64,000 nt of DNA from the NCBI RefSeq assembly GCF_018398335.1, contig NZ_JAHBRX010000002.1, positions 744,001-808,000 of the forward strand. Reading direction: 5' to 3'. The notes below the pieces were generated by a model. That model made no database searches. It was not told where the DNA came from and saw nothing but the letters and a program-made list of their open reading frames with translations. The translations under genes and the position numbers were made by a program. Every line of letters starts with the position of its first letter. The stretch's first letter is position 1. This document shows, in pieces, positions 46,155 through 55,102 of the stretch. Source of the stretch: Chelatococcus sp. HY11 (lineage in GTDB: Bacteria; Pseudomonadota; Alphaproteobacteria; Rhizobiales; Beijerinckiaceae).

Positions 46155-46826
46155 TTATTCAGCCGCGAAGCGCTGGCTGAGACGCGCGAGGGTAAGGCGC
46201 CCTCCGGCGGCGACTGGATCGACGACTGGCATGGAGAGCGCCATGCTGACCCGCGCCGCGACGGCCGCCAGTGGCCCACCCCCGATGAGCACCGCGTCCG
46301 CCCCATCGTCGGCGCAACGCCGCGCAAGGAAAGACAGCGCGTCAGCCAGGCGATCCGGGGCGGCCATGATCTCGGCGGCCGGCCCTTCGGTGATCCTGAG
46401 CGAGACAAGTTGCTCGGCATAGCCATACTCCGCCACGAGCCGATGCAGCGAAGCTTCCAGATCCGGCGTGGTGGTGATGATGGAAAAGCGGCGTCCGTTG
46501 CGGCCGGCTTCCGCCATACCCGCCTCAGCGATACCGGTCACCGGAATGCCGACGCTGCGACGCAGGTCCTTAAGGCCAGGATCGCCAAAGCCTGAGATCA
46601 GCAATCCGTCCACCCCGTTGAGAGCGAGAGACTGTCCGACCGTGACGATCTGCGCGGCAGCCGCGGCAAGCGCTGCTTCCGTGGTGACGATGGGCGGGCC
46701 GAGCAGCATGGTCGCGGCTTCGACAGACACGTCGGAGGGCACCTGCGCGCGGACGATGCCAGCCATCAGCCGGGTGGTGGCCTCGTTGGTGTTCGGATTG
46801 AGGACAGCGATGCGGCGCGTTGTCAT
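46155..46826 (-). CDS. Asp/Glu/hydantoin racemase family protein lacking both catalytic cysteines
   Basis: 223-residue protein of the HyuE racemase family: VLNPNTNEATTRLM at the start, FGDPGLKDLRRSVGIPVTGIAEAG in the middle. Racemases use a Cys pair in contexts like IACxxDPGL and LGCAGM. Here those places read LISGFGDPGL (Gly79) and LIGGGPLA (Gly183); the only Cys is Cys171. So two-base racemisation is not expected, and it may be a non-racemase subfamily (hydrolase, decarboxylase, or binding role). ATG 46826 overlaps the ABC ATPase stop by 4 bases. Last gene of the RpiR-controlled operon. Confidence 0.82.
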   Translation of the reverse strand: MTTRRIAVLNPNTNEATTRLMAGIVRAQVPSDVSVEAATMLLGPPIVTTEAALAAAAAQIVTVGQSLALNGVDGLLISGFGDPGLKDLRRSVGIPVTGIAEAGMAEAGRNGRRFSIITTTPDLEASLHRLVAEYGYAEQLVSLRITEGPAAEIMAAPDRLADALSFLARRCADDGADAVLIGGGPLAAVAARVSMALSMPVVDPVAAGGRLTLARLSQRFAAE

Positions 46827-47797
46827 GCGGCCTCGCGGACGACGGTGCAGGCAGCCTTCCTGATGCCATCGAGCGAACGAAGCTCCGGGACAGCAGCCGC
46901 GCAGGCCTCGTGGCGATGGGCGCAGCGCGGACCGAAGGCACAGCCCGGCGGCATCCGCGCGAGATCCGGCGGCATGCCGGGTATCGCGTTGATCCGCGCC
47001 CCCGGCTCCGCGCCGTGCACCGTGGAAGACAAAAGCCCCCGCGTGTAGGGATGGCGCGGTGCGGTCAACACATCGCTCGCCGTGCCGTATTCGACGATAC
47101 GCCCGGCATACATGACGGCGACATGGTCAGAAATCTCGGCGGCGACGCCGACGTCATGGGTGACGAAGATGGCGGCCATGCCAAGCTCCTTCTGAAGCTC
47201 CCGCAGCAGCAGGATCACCTGGATCTGCACTGTGGCGTCGAGCGCGGTCGTCGGCTCGTCGGCGAGCAGCAATTGCGGATCGGTCGACAGCGCGAGCGCG
47301 ATCATCGCGCGCTGGCGCATGCCGCCGGACATCTCGTGGGGATAGTTGGCGAGCCGCGCGCGGGCGCCGGGGATCTTCACCAACTCGAGCATCTCGAGCG
47401 CGCGCGCCATCGCGCTGGCATGAGACACGCCCTTGTGGCGCATGACGCTCTCGGCGATCTGCTGGCCGATGGTGAACACCGGATCTAGCGCCGTGGCCGG
47501 CTCCTGAAAGATCATCGAGACCGTGCCGCCGCGATAATCGGCGAGTGGTCGGCCCTTCAACGCCAGCACATCCTTGCCATCGACCTCGATCCGGCCTTCG
47601 ATCGCGGTCCGACGCTCCGGCAGGATGCGCAGGATGGCGCGCAGGCTGACCGACTTCCCCGAGCCGGACTCGCCGATGAGGCCGAGCACCTTGCCGCGAT
47701 CGAGCGACAGATTGAGCCGGTCGACGGCCGTGATGGATGCGCCGCCGGCCGCGCGGAAACGCACCGTCAGATCCTTGAGCGCCATCAGCGTTGTCAT
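46823..47797 (-). CDS. Peptide-type ABC transporter ATPase (DppD)
   Basis: 324 residues from ATG 47797. Walker A GESGSGKS, Q-loop MIFQEPATALDP, signature [15 protein letters not shown], Walker [13 protein letters not shown]-loop THD, C-terminal CAFGPRCAHRHEAC. Joined to both neighbours by ATGA overlaps. ATPase partner of the DppF-type protein. The frame is open about 48 codons upstream of this start, but that stretch is shadow of the previous gene. Confidence 0.93.
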   Translation of the reverse strand: MTTLMALKDLTVRFRAAGGASITAVDRLNLSLDRGKVLGLIGESGSGKSVSLRAILRILPERRTAIEGRIEVDGKDVLALKGRPLADYRGGTVSMIFQEPATALDPVFTIGQQIAESVMRHKGVSHASAMARALEMLELVKIPGARARLANYPHEMSGGMRQRAMIALALSTDPQLLLADEPTTALDATVQIQVILLLRELQKELGMAAIFVTHDVGVAAEISDHVAVMYAGRIVEYGTASDVLTAPRHPYTRGLLSSTVHGAEPGARINAIPGMPPDLARMPPGCAFGPRCAHRHEACAAAVPELRSLDGIRKAACTVVREAA

Positions 47798-48813
47798 GCG
47801 GCTTTCTCCTCGAAGACGGGGTGGCCGGAGCGCGGATCGTTCAGGTGGCAGGCGGCGGCATGCGTGTCTTTCAGGAGGAGTTCGGGCATGCGCGCGCGGC
47901 AGACGTCCGCGGCCTGCGGGCAACGGGGCGCGAAGCGGCAACCCGGCGGCAGGTCGATCGGGCTCGGCGGATCTCCCGTGATCGGCGGGCTAAGGGTGCG
48001 CGCCGCGGGATCGTGGCTCGGCATCGAGGCGAGCAGCGCGCGGGTATAGGGGTGGAACGGCGCGTCAAAGATGTCCGCCACGGGTCCCCGCTCGATCACC
48101 TGGCCGAGATACATTACCAGTACTTCGTCGCTGATGTGCCGGATCACCGCCAGATCATGCGAGATAAAGATGTAGCTCAGCCCATACTCGGCGCGCAGGT
48201 CCTGAAGCAGGTTGAGCACCTGCGCCTCCACGGATTTGTCGAGCGCGGAAACCGCCTCGTCGAGAACGACGACGCGCGGGCGCAGCGCCAGAGCGCGGGC
48301 AATGTTGACCCGCTGGCGCTGGCCGCCGGACAATTCGTGAGGATAGCGTCCGGCGAAGCGGGCCGGATCGAGGCCGACCTTGCCGAGCAGTTCATGAGCC
48401 CGCACCCTTGCCTCGTCCCGGCTGACGCCATGGACCATGGGCGCGAACATGATCGAGGCTTCTATCGTGAGGCGGGGATTGAGGGAGGCGGAGCTGTCCT
48501 GGAACACCATCTGCACATCGCGGCGGTAGGCGCGCAGGGCGGCGCGGCCATTGGCGGTCTCCTCGCCGTCGATCAGGATGGCGCCCTCGTCGCGATCGAG
48601 CAGTTGCATGATCAGCCGGGCTGCGGTGGACTTGCCGCAGCCGCTCTCGCCGACGATGCCGAGCGTGGCGCCGGGTGAAAGCCTGAGGCTGACATTTGAG
48701 ACAGCATGGACGTACCGGGGTTTGGCGCCGATCCTGTCCGGGCGAACGCGAAAGGTCTTTGTCAACCCGATGGCTTCGAGCACAGGCTGAGGACTGGCGA
48801 AGTTGTCCATCAT
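47794..48813 (-). CDS. Peptide-type ABC transporter ATPase (DppF)
   Basis: 339 residues. Walker [11 protein letters not shown]-loop MVFQDSSASLNPR, signature LSGGQRQRVNIARAL, Walker B VVLDEAVSALD, H-loop SHD, tail CRFAPRCPQAADVC. The first of two adjacent ATGs (48813) overlaps the permease stop by 4 bases and has GGAG 5 bases upstream; the second is 3 bases on. Confidence 0.93.
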   Translation of the reverse strand: MMDNFASPQPVLEAIGLTKTFRVRPDRIGAKPRYVHAVSNVSLRLSPGATLGIVGESGCGKSTAARLIMQLLDRDEGAILIDGEETANGRAALRAYRRDVQMVFQDSSASLNPRLTIEASIMFAPMVHGVSRDEARVRAHELLGKVGLDPARFAGRYPHELSGGQRQRVNIARALALRPRVVVLDEAVSALDKSVEAQVLNLLQDLRAEYGLSYIFISHDLAVIRHISDEVLVMYLGQVIERGPVADIFDAPFHPYTRALLASMPSHDPAARTLSPPITGDPPSPIDLPPGCRFAPRCPQAADVCRARMPELLLKDTHAAACHLNDPRSGHPVFEEKAA

Positions 48814-49694
48814 TTCATCTCCATCGCCGAGCGCAGCCCGTCTGACAGCAGATTGAAGGAGAGTGAGACCATGAAGATCAGGACACCCGGCAGCGCGGCC
48901 AGCAGCGGCTGGCTGTAGATCGCCGCGCGCAGTGTATTCAGCATCAGTCCCCATTCAGCCGCCGGAGGCTTGGCGCCAAGGCCGATGAAGGAGAGCCCGG
49001 CCGCCATGATGATCGCGACCGACAGCTGGCTGGAGGCGTAGACCAGCACGGGCCCCATGATGTTGCCGATCACATGGACGCGGATGATCGTGAGGGCTCC
49101 CGCGCCCGACGCGCGGGCGGCATCGACGAAGTCATAACCACGCACCTGGGTCGCGGCGCTTTCCGTCACCCGCACGAGCGGTGGGATCAGCACCACGGTG
49201 AGCGCCAGCAGGGTGTTGGCAATGCCGGCGCCCAGCGCCCCGGCGATAGCCACGGCGAGCAGGATCGAGGGGAAGGCGAACACCACGTCGGTCGCCCGCA
49301 TGATCGCCGTGTTGACCCTGCCCCCCAAGAAACCGGCGATGGTTCCGAGCCCGCCCCCGATGATAAGCGCGAGGCAGACCGGGATGATCCCCATGATCAG
49401 GGACAGCCGGCCGCCATAGAGCAGACGGGTGAGCATATCCCTGCCCTGCTCATCGGTGCCGAGAATATGGCCGGGTGTTCCGACGGGCTTCAGCCGGTTG
49501 ACCACGCGGCCGACAGAGGGATCATAGGACGTAAGCCAGGGGGCGAGGATGGCGGCGGCGATGATAAGCACCAGAACCACCATGCAGGCGACCGAGACCG
49601 GATCGCGCAGCAAACGGTGCCAGACGCCCGTCCAGTAGCCAGCCGCGCGGACGACCGTGACCGGCGTCGAGGGATCGGCGAGTGCGGTTGTCAT
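48810..49694 (-). CDS. Peptide-type ABC transporter permease (DppC)
   Basis: 294 residues, six helices, N-terminus RLLRDPVSVACMVVLVLIIAAAILAPWL and the family's GTDEQGRDMLTRLLYGGRLSL. EAA loop DAARASGAGALTIIRVHVIGNIM. ATGA overlap with dppB. Membrane partner of the upstream permease. Confidence 0.94.
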   Translation of the reverse strand: MTTALADPSTPVTVVRAAGYWTGVWHRLLRDPVSVACMVVLVLIIAAAILAPWLTSYDPSVGRVVNRLKPVGTPGHILGTDEQGRDMLTRLLYGGRLSLIMGIIPVCLALIIGGGLGTIAGFLGGRVNTAIMRATDVVFAFPSILLAVAIAGALGAGIANTLLALTVVLIPPLVRVTESAATQVRGYDFVDAARASGAGALTIIRVHVIGNIMGPVLVYASSQLSVAIIMAAGLSFIGLGAKPPAAEWGLMLNTLRAAIYSQPLLAALPGVLIFMVSLSFNLLSDGLRSAMEMK

Positions 49695-50632
49695 GAGCGG
49701 CGGATCCTCGGATCGAACAACGGTTGCAGGAGGTCGACGACGAGATTGAGCAGGACAAAGAACATGGCGAGCACCAGGATGGTGCCCTGCAGAAGCGGGA
49801 TATCGCGCTGCAGGATCGCGCCGTTCAGAAGGAGCCCCGTGCCGGGCCAGGAGAACACCGTCTCGACGAGGATCGAGCCGGCCATCAGGTAGCCCATCTG
49901 AACGCCGATCACCGCGAGTGCGGTGGGCGCGGCGTTCTTCAGCACGTGCAGAAAGACCCGGCCCTGGGAAAGCCCCCGGCCGATGAGCGCGGTGACGAAT
50001 TCCCGGCCGAGTGTTTCCGCCACCAGGGCCCGCACAGACCGGCAGATGATGCCGGCCGGCAACGCGGCCAGTGTCACGGCCGGCAAGATCATGTGGAGGA
50101 TCAGGGTCCGCAGGCTGTCCCCCGGCGTGCCTGCCCCCATCGCGGGAAACCAGCCGAGATTGACGGAGAAGATCACGACCAGGACGATGGCCAGCCAGTA
50201 ATGCGGGATGGACACGCCGGAAATCGCGATGATCGACGCGATCTTGTCGACAGGCGAACCGATCCGGTAACCGGCGATCATGCCCAGGAACAGTCCGGCC
50301 ACCATGCCGATCACCGAGGCAAGCAGGGCGAGCCGCAGCGTGTAGCCGAGCGCTCCGGCGATCTCCGGCAGAACCGGCCGCCCGGTCGCGATCGAGACGC
50401 CGAAATCGCCCCTCAGGACATTGGCGAGCCAGTAGAAATACTGCACGAATACCGGCTGATCGAGGCCGTAGCGCGCCTTGGTGGCATCGATCAGTTCCTG
50501 TGAGGCATCAGTCGGAAGGACCAGCGTCAGTGGATCTCCTGGCGCCATCTGCACCAGGAGAAAGCAGACCACGCTGACCGACAGAGAGACAGGGATGCCA
50601 TAGCCAACACGTTTCAGAATGTAGATCAGCAT
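49691..50632 (-). CDS. Peptide-type ABC transporter permease (DppB)
   Basis: 313 residues, six helices. N-terminus IYILKRVGYGIPVSLSVSVVCFLLVQMAPGDP; YGLDQPVFVQYFYWL and the EAA loop ETLGREFVTALIGRGLSQGRVFLHVLKNAAPTAL are typical. 19 bases after the binding-protein stop. Confidence 0.94.
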   Translation of the reverse strand: MLIYILKRVGYGIPVSLSVSVVCFLLVQMAPGDPLTLVLPTDASQELIDATKARYGLDQPVFVQYFYWLANVLRGDFGVSIATGRPVLPEIAGALGYTLRLALLASVIGMVAGLFLGMIAGYRIGSPVDKIASIIAISGVSIPHYWLAIVLVVIFSVNLGWFPAMGAGTPGDSLRTLILHMILPAVTLAALPAGIICRSVRALVAETLGREFVTALIGRGLSQGRVFLHVLKNAAPTALAVIGVQMGYLMAGSILVETVFSWPGTGLLLNGAILQRDIPLLQGTILVLAMFFVLLNLVVDLLQPLFDPRIRRS

Positions 50633-50651
50633 GGTCGCGGGCCCCCATCGA

Positions 50652-52270
50652 CTACTGGACCGAGACGGACGTCAGGTCGACGAACCAGTTCTGCGGCGCG
50701 ACGAAACCGCGGACCTTCGGCGACAGGGCGCGCGGCGCCACGTCGTGCGCGACAAACAGGAAGAGCGCGTTATCGACCATATGTTTGTGGAGCCCCTGTA
50801 TCGCCTTGAGCTGTTTCTCGGCGTCGAATTCCGAGCGGATGGTGTCGATCAACGCGTCGGCCTCGGGATTGGAATAGTATCCCCAGTTCGTGCCTTTCGG
50901 CGCGACCAGCCGGCTGTCGACATGGCGGATCAGCGCGGTGAAGGGATCCTGGCTGAAATAGGAACTGTTGGTGGACGTGGCGCCGTTGGTGGAGGGATCC
51001 TTGGCGCCGGCTCTCCAGTTGGCGAGCAGCGCATTCCAGTCGCGCACGTCAAACTCGACATCGATGCCGACCGCGGCGAGGTTCTGCTGGATGAGCTCGT
51101 TCATCAGCATGGGCTGCATCTGCCCCGAGCCGGATGGCGAGATGATCGCCTTCACCTTGAGCCGCTTGTCGGGGCCATAGCCCGCCTCGGCCAGCAATGC
51201 CTTCGCCGCCGCTGGATCATAGGTCACCTTGAAGGCCGGCTCGCCGAACCAGTCGGCGCTCTTGGGCACCATGCCCTCAGCCTCGACCATCATCCCCTCG
51301 AGGAGCATCTTCATGCCCTCGCGATCGATGGCGAGATTGGCGGCCTTGCGGACGCGAATATCGTTCCAGGGGCTGCCTTCCACCACCGAGAAGTGCCAGG
51401 GCCAGACATGCGGATAGACATTGGAGGCGATCGGGAAGCCGGCGGCCTTAAGGCTGGCGAGCGCGTCCGAGGCCGGCGCCTCCGCCCAGTCCACCTGGCC
51501 GGAGCGCAGGGCCGCCACCCGGGCCGACGCGTCCGGCACGGGGAGGAGGACGACCTCGTCGAGCTTGGGCTTGCGCTCCGGGTTCCAATAGGCGTCATTG
51601 CGCGACAGGACCGCCCGCTCGCGGGGCGTGTAGCTCTTCACGTTGAACGGACCGGTGCCCGACGGCGCCTTCAGGAAGGCGTCCCAGCTTCCGGCCTTCG
51701 CGAAGGCCGCCGGGGAGGATATGACGATCCAGGCGATCTCATAAGGGATCAGCGCGTCCGGCGTGCCGGTGGTGATCTCGACCGTCATGGGATCGACCGC
51801 CCGGTAAGCGGTGATGGTGGGGATGCGCCCCTTGCCCTGGGCTGACTGCTTCTCGTCGAACTGGGGGGAATTGCGGTTCAGGATCTTGTCGAGGTTCCAC
51901 ACGACGGCATTGGCGTCGAAGGCGGAGCCATCGTGAAAGGTCACCCCGGGGCGCAGCTTGAAAGTCCATTTGGTGTTGTCATTGGGATTGACCGCCCATT
52001 CGGTCGCCAGGCCCGGTATCAGGGTCACCGGCTTGTCGGCCGAGGAGAGATCATGGTGATCAGCGGCTCGAAGACCTGATAGCCCATGAAGCGCATTCCT
52101 TCGGCGCCCTGGTCGGTCTGGCCGTTCGGCAGCGGAATGTCGGAAGACGTCATCGCAATGCGCAGCGTTCCCTGAGCGAGGGCCGGCAAGCTCGACGCGA
52201 AGGCGACCGTCATCAGGGCGCCCGCAAGTGCGCTGGCGCGGCCGATTCGTTGGAGAGAGAGCATGTTCAT
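50652..52270 (-). pseudogene. Peptide-type ABC solute-binding protein, broken by a frameshift
   Basis: SBP_bac_5 family gene in two frames. The first (from ATG 52270, GAGG 7 bases upstream) gives a signal peptide ending ALA and MGYQVFEPLIT, then runs into a stop at 52025. The second frame resumes at DLSSADKPVTLIPGLATEWAVNP and stays open to 50652 (VRKAANLAIDREGM, FVAPQNWFVDL). One missing base near 52053, in ACCATGATCTC, explains the break. All other genes of the operon are intact, so this is either a very recent mutation or a base-calling error. Restored length would be about 539 residues, normal for the family. Without it the importer has no dedicated receptor. Confidence 0.85.
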
Positions 52271-52324
52271 TGCGGATCCTCGTCTGTTCCCGGAAGTTGG
52301 CGCGGCTTGCAGCCGTCTGGCATA

Positions 52325-52340
52325 TGAAATTAATCTTTCA
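52325..52340. promoter_or_regulatory. RpiR operator copy, TGAAA-N6-TTTCA (proximal to the binding-protein gene)
   Basis: TGAAATTAATCTTTCA, 55 bases upstream of the binding-protein start. Same half-sites and spacing as two other sites near this operon. Confidence 0.65.
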
Positions 52341-52397
52341 CGGAAGACCGGCAAGAAAAATTCGTCGTCGAGAACCCCAATGCCTGCCGAATTTGCA

Positions 52398-52413
52398 TGA
52401 AAGAACATTTTCA
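52398..52413. promoter_or_regulatory. RpiR operator copy, TGAAA-N6-TTTCA (distal)
   Basis: The core extends to a perfect 8-bp dyad GCATGAAA-N6-TTTCATGC (52395-52416). Its centre is 73 bases from the proximal site, close to seven helical turns, so two dimers could bind on one DNA face. Confidence 0.7.
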
Positions 52414-52481
52414 TGCAGCGATGTGCTGAAACTTGCGGCAAAGCGGCCCGGTTCAAGCCAGGGAGAGCGCTTCGGTGCTGC

Positions 52482-53327
52482 TCAGAGCTCTTCGAGGGCG
52501 GTGTGAAGGGCCTCTATCCGGCTCAACCGTCGCCGTCCCTCAACGCCCGAGAGCTCTATGACGCGGGTGGCGAGCAGATGCAGGAAGCTGACGACCGCGG
52601 CGTGGCCGAACAACGGTCCGGGGGCCTGCGTGTGGCAGCGAAAGTGCCAGTCGATGTCGGCGCGGCGTTCCACACCCTCATCGGTGACATAGGCGATCGA
52701 GGCCCCACTCGTCTGAATCTGGCGAAGAAGCGCCGGCAACGTCTGCACACGACGGGCGACACCAATCACGACGACGCAATCGTCCCGGGTCATGGCCGCG
52801 ATGTGCTCGGCCATGGTTTCGCCGGCGCGTGGCAGAACGGAAATCTGTTCGAGGACCTGAAAAACCTGCCAGCCCAGATAGCTGGCGAAACAGTGGCTCG
52901 TGCGATGCCCGATCACCCAGACCCGCCGCGCTTCGGCCATGCGCCGGGCGAGCATGTCGACTTCCTGCTGGGAGATCGCGCCGAAGCTGGCGTCTAGATT
53001 GGCATGCGCCTGAGCGAGATGGCTGCGCAGCGCGCCGTCCGGCCCGGCCGTGGTGGCGGATACCATGAACAGCGCCGCGCCTGAACGCCGTTCCGTACGC
53101 ACATGGCGGCGCGCCTCGTCATAGGTGGCATAGCCGATCTTCTGCACGAAGCGGGAGACCGTCGCCGCCGAGACATTGGCGAGCTTGGCCAGTTCCGTCG
53201 CCGTGTAGGCCGCCAGTTCGCCGGGGAAGCTCAGGAGGAAATCCGCCAGCCGTCGCTCGGCGGGATGAAGAACCGGCAGGCTCTGCCGGACCCGGTCGAG
53301 AAATCCCGGATTCGTCTTGCTCGGCAT
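52482..53327 (-). CDS. RpiR family transcriptional regulator (HTH + SIS)
   Basis: 281 residues. N-terminal RpiR HTH (about 1-78: LPVLHPAERRLADFLLSFPGELAAYTATELAKLANVSAATVSRFVQKIGYATYDEARRHVR), C-terminal SIS domain (about 125-260: RRMAEARRVWVIGHRTSHCFASYL, DDCVVVIGVARRVQTLPALLRQIQTSGASIAYVTDEG). SIS domains bind phosphosugars or similar. Located directly upstream of the importer operon in the same direction, with a matching operator at its own promoter, so it is the likely regulator of both. Confidence 0.93.
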   Translation of the reverse strand: MPSKTNPGFLDRVRQSLPVLHPAERRLADFLLSFPGELAAYTATELAKLANVSAATVSRFVQKIGYATYDEARRHVRTERRSGAALFMVSATTAGPDGALRSHLAQAHANLDASFGAISQQEVDMLARRMAEARRVWVIGHRTSHCFASYLGWQVFQVLEQISVLPRAGETMAEHIAAMTRDDCVVVIGVARRVQTLPALLRQIQTSGASIAYVTDEGVERRADIDWHFRCHTQAPGPLFGHAAVVSFLHLLATRVIELSGVEGRRRLSRIEALHTALEEL

Positions 53328-53376
53328 GGCGACCCCTATGGCAGTCCCGTTTCAACCATCGCCAACGCGGCGCGGA

Positions 53377-53394
53377 GTGAAAGAGATCTTTCAC
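53377..53394. promoter_or_regulatory. RpiR operator copy at the rpiR promoter
   Basis: Perfect 8-bp dyad GTGAAAGA-GA-TCTTTCAC containing TGAAA-N6-TTTCA, 50 bases upstream of the rpiR start. Points to autoregulation. Confidence 0.7.
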
Positions 53395-53818
53395 GGCGAA
53401 AGATCGAACGCAAGGGGCGGCGATTGTGCGAAGTCTCTAAGGTCGTGCGCGCTGGCCGCCGCTGCGGAACATTTGTCCGCATAATCGGCCTGGATTGCGG
53501 GTCGGTGATGTCCCTTGAATAGAGGAGATCCGGCAAGCAACCCAAGACAGCATTGATGCGGTCGCAGAACGGGATTGCCCTCTGGGCAAGTCCTCTCTCG
53601 CGGCGCTGTGAAATCCTTCACGACCACTCCTCAACATGAAACATTTCGCCACCGCCAGCGTCTTTATCCGGGTAGTCGTCAGAAAATGGAGTTTGAGCAC
53701 CTCCTGTCCTGTCTTCAAGGAGATGTGATTTTCATTGGATCCGGGACAATATAGCCTTCCTGGACATACGCGCGTTCAGCAGACATTTCGGCCCGGCCCT
53801 GGGTTGGAGGGGTGGACG
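53395..53818. other. Intergenic between divergent rpiR and msrB
   Basis: About 420 bases. It should hold the msrB promoter. A shorter-spaced dyad GTGAA-N4-TTCAC lies at 53608-53621. No gene recognised. Confidence 0.35.
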
Positions 53819-54316
53819 ATGACGACGAGACGGATGTTCCTGCGACAGAGCGCATATCTGGGAACCGCCGCCTTCTTGACGGGATTGTCGAGCGGAAGCG
53901 CCCGGGCAGCCGCGTCATCCGCCTTCGAGGTGGAGCGTTCCGATCTGGAATGGCGCAGCACGCTGACGCCCGCTCAATACGATGTGCTGCGGCGGAGCGG
54001 AACGGAATATCCTTTCACCAGTCCTCTGCTCAAAGAGCATCGACGTGGCATCTTCGCCTGTGCGGGCTGCAACCGCGATCTCTTCTCCTCCGCAACCAAA
54101 TATGAGAGCGGGACGGGTTGGCCGAGTTTCTGGAAGCCGCTCGACAAAGCTGTCGGCACAGAGGAAGATCGGTCGTTGGGCATGGTCCGCGTTGCCGCCC
54201 ATTGCACCCGCTGCGGCGGGCATCTTGGCCACGTGTTCGATGACGGGCCACCACCGACCGGACTGCGCTACTGCATGAATGGCGTCGCACTTGTCTTCAA
54301 ACCCTCGGAAGCATGA
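53819..54316 (+). CDS. msrB: Peptide-methionine (R)-S-oxide reductase, Tat-exported
   Basis: Reduces methionine-R-sulfoxide in proteins. 165 residues: a twin-arginine signal (TTRRMFLRQSAYLGTAAFLTGLSSGSARA, RR at 4-5), then the MsrB domain. Zinc cysteines C81/C84 (CAGC) and C129/C132 (CTRC), GTGWPSFW, GHVFDDGPPPTGLRYC with catalytic Cys152. The usual RYCINS is RYCMNG here. ATG 53819 has GGAGGGG upstream. Export means it repairs envelope proteins. Forms a pair with exported msrA 80 bases downstream. Confidence 0.94.
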   Translation: MTTRRMFLRQSAYLGTAAFLTGLSSGSARAAASSAFEVERSDLEWRSTLTPAQYDVLRRSGTEYPFTSPLLKEHRRGIFACAGCNRDLFSSATKYESGTGWPSFWKPLDKAVGTEEDRSLGMVRVAAHCTRCGGHLGHVFDDGPPPTGLRYCMNGVALVFKPSEA

Positions 54317-54397
54317 CGGCACGCCAATGTCCCCGTTCCTTCATGCATTCTTCAGCGTTGCAAGCCTTAGCCTTTGACCGGACATGGGAGAAATCGA

Positions 54398-55102
54398 ATG
54401 TGGTCCGCTCCGTCTTTTCTGGCCGGCACTGTGCTTCTCGCACTTTGCAGCTTCGCTTCAAGCGGCCCGGCTGCGGCCCAGGAGGGCATCGCGATTCCTC
54501 CTCCCGCAGTTGATAGGGAGGCTGCGGGCAGCAATAGCGAAACTGCAGTGTTGGCGGGAGGCTGCTTCTGGGGTGTGCAGGGTATATACCAGCGGGTACA
54601 GGGCGTCAGAAGTGCTGTCTCCGGTTATGCCGGTGGGACAGCCGAGACCGCCCACTACGAGATGGTGGGGTCCGGCCGGACAGGCCATGCGGAGGCTGTC
54701 GAGATCACCTATGATCCACGCCAGATCAGTTACGGGAAACTGCTTCAGATCTTCTTCTCGGTGGCGCACGACCCGACCGAACTCAATCGGCAGGGCCCGG
54801 ATATCGGTCCTCAGTATCGCACAGCGATCTTCCCGCAAAACAGCGAGCAGGCAGAAATCGCGAAGTCTTATATAGCGCAGCTCGACCAGGCTCGGGTCTT
54901 CAACGCAGCTATCGTTACAAAGATCGAGTCAGCCTACACTTTCTACCCGGCCGAAGCCTATCACCAGGATTACCTGACCCTCAACCCGACTTCTCCTTAC
55001 ATCGTCTATAACGACCTGCCGAAGATCGAGAACCTCAAGAAACTATTCTCCGATCGCTACCGCGCAACCCCGGCGCTCGTGAAAGCCAAGCTCTCCAACT
55101 GA
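54398..55102 (+). CDS. msrA: Peptide-methionine (S)-S-oxide reductase, exported
   Basis: Reduces methionine-S-sulfoxide. 234 residues: N-terminal Sec-type signal (PSFLAGTVLLALCSFASSGPAAA), then MsrA domain with catalytic Cys56 in GGCFWG and GYAGG, HAEAVEITYDP, SVAHDPTELNRQGPDIGPQYR, AYHQDYL. ATG 54398 has GGAG 7 bases upstream. Likely co-transcribed with msrB, giving a periplasmic repair pair for both sulfoxide forms. The electron donor is not encoded next to it. Confidence 0.94.
   Translation: MWSAPSFLAGTVLLALCSFASSGPAAAQEGIAIPPPAVDREAAGSNSETAVLAGGCFWGVQGIYQRVQGVRSAVSGYAGGTAETAHYEMVGSGRTGHAEAVEITYDPRQISYGKLLQIFFSVAHDPTELNRQGPDIGPQYRTAIFPQNSEQAEIAKSYIAQLDQARVFNAAIVTKIESAYTFYPAEAYHQDYLTLNPTSPYIVYNDLPKIENLKKLFSDRYRATPALVKAKLSN

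Noticed and set aside
53608-53621. GTGAA-N4-TTCAC as a fourth RpiR operator
   Set aside because: Half-sites resemble the other three but the spacing is shorter, so dimer geometry would differ.
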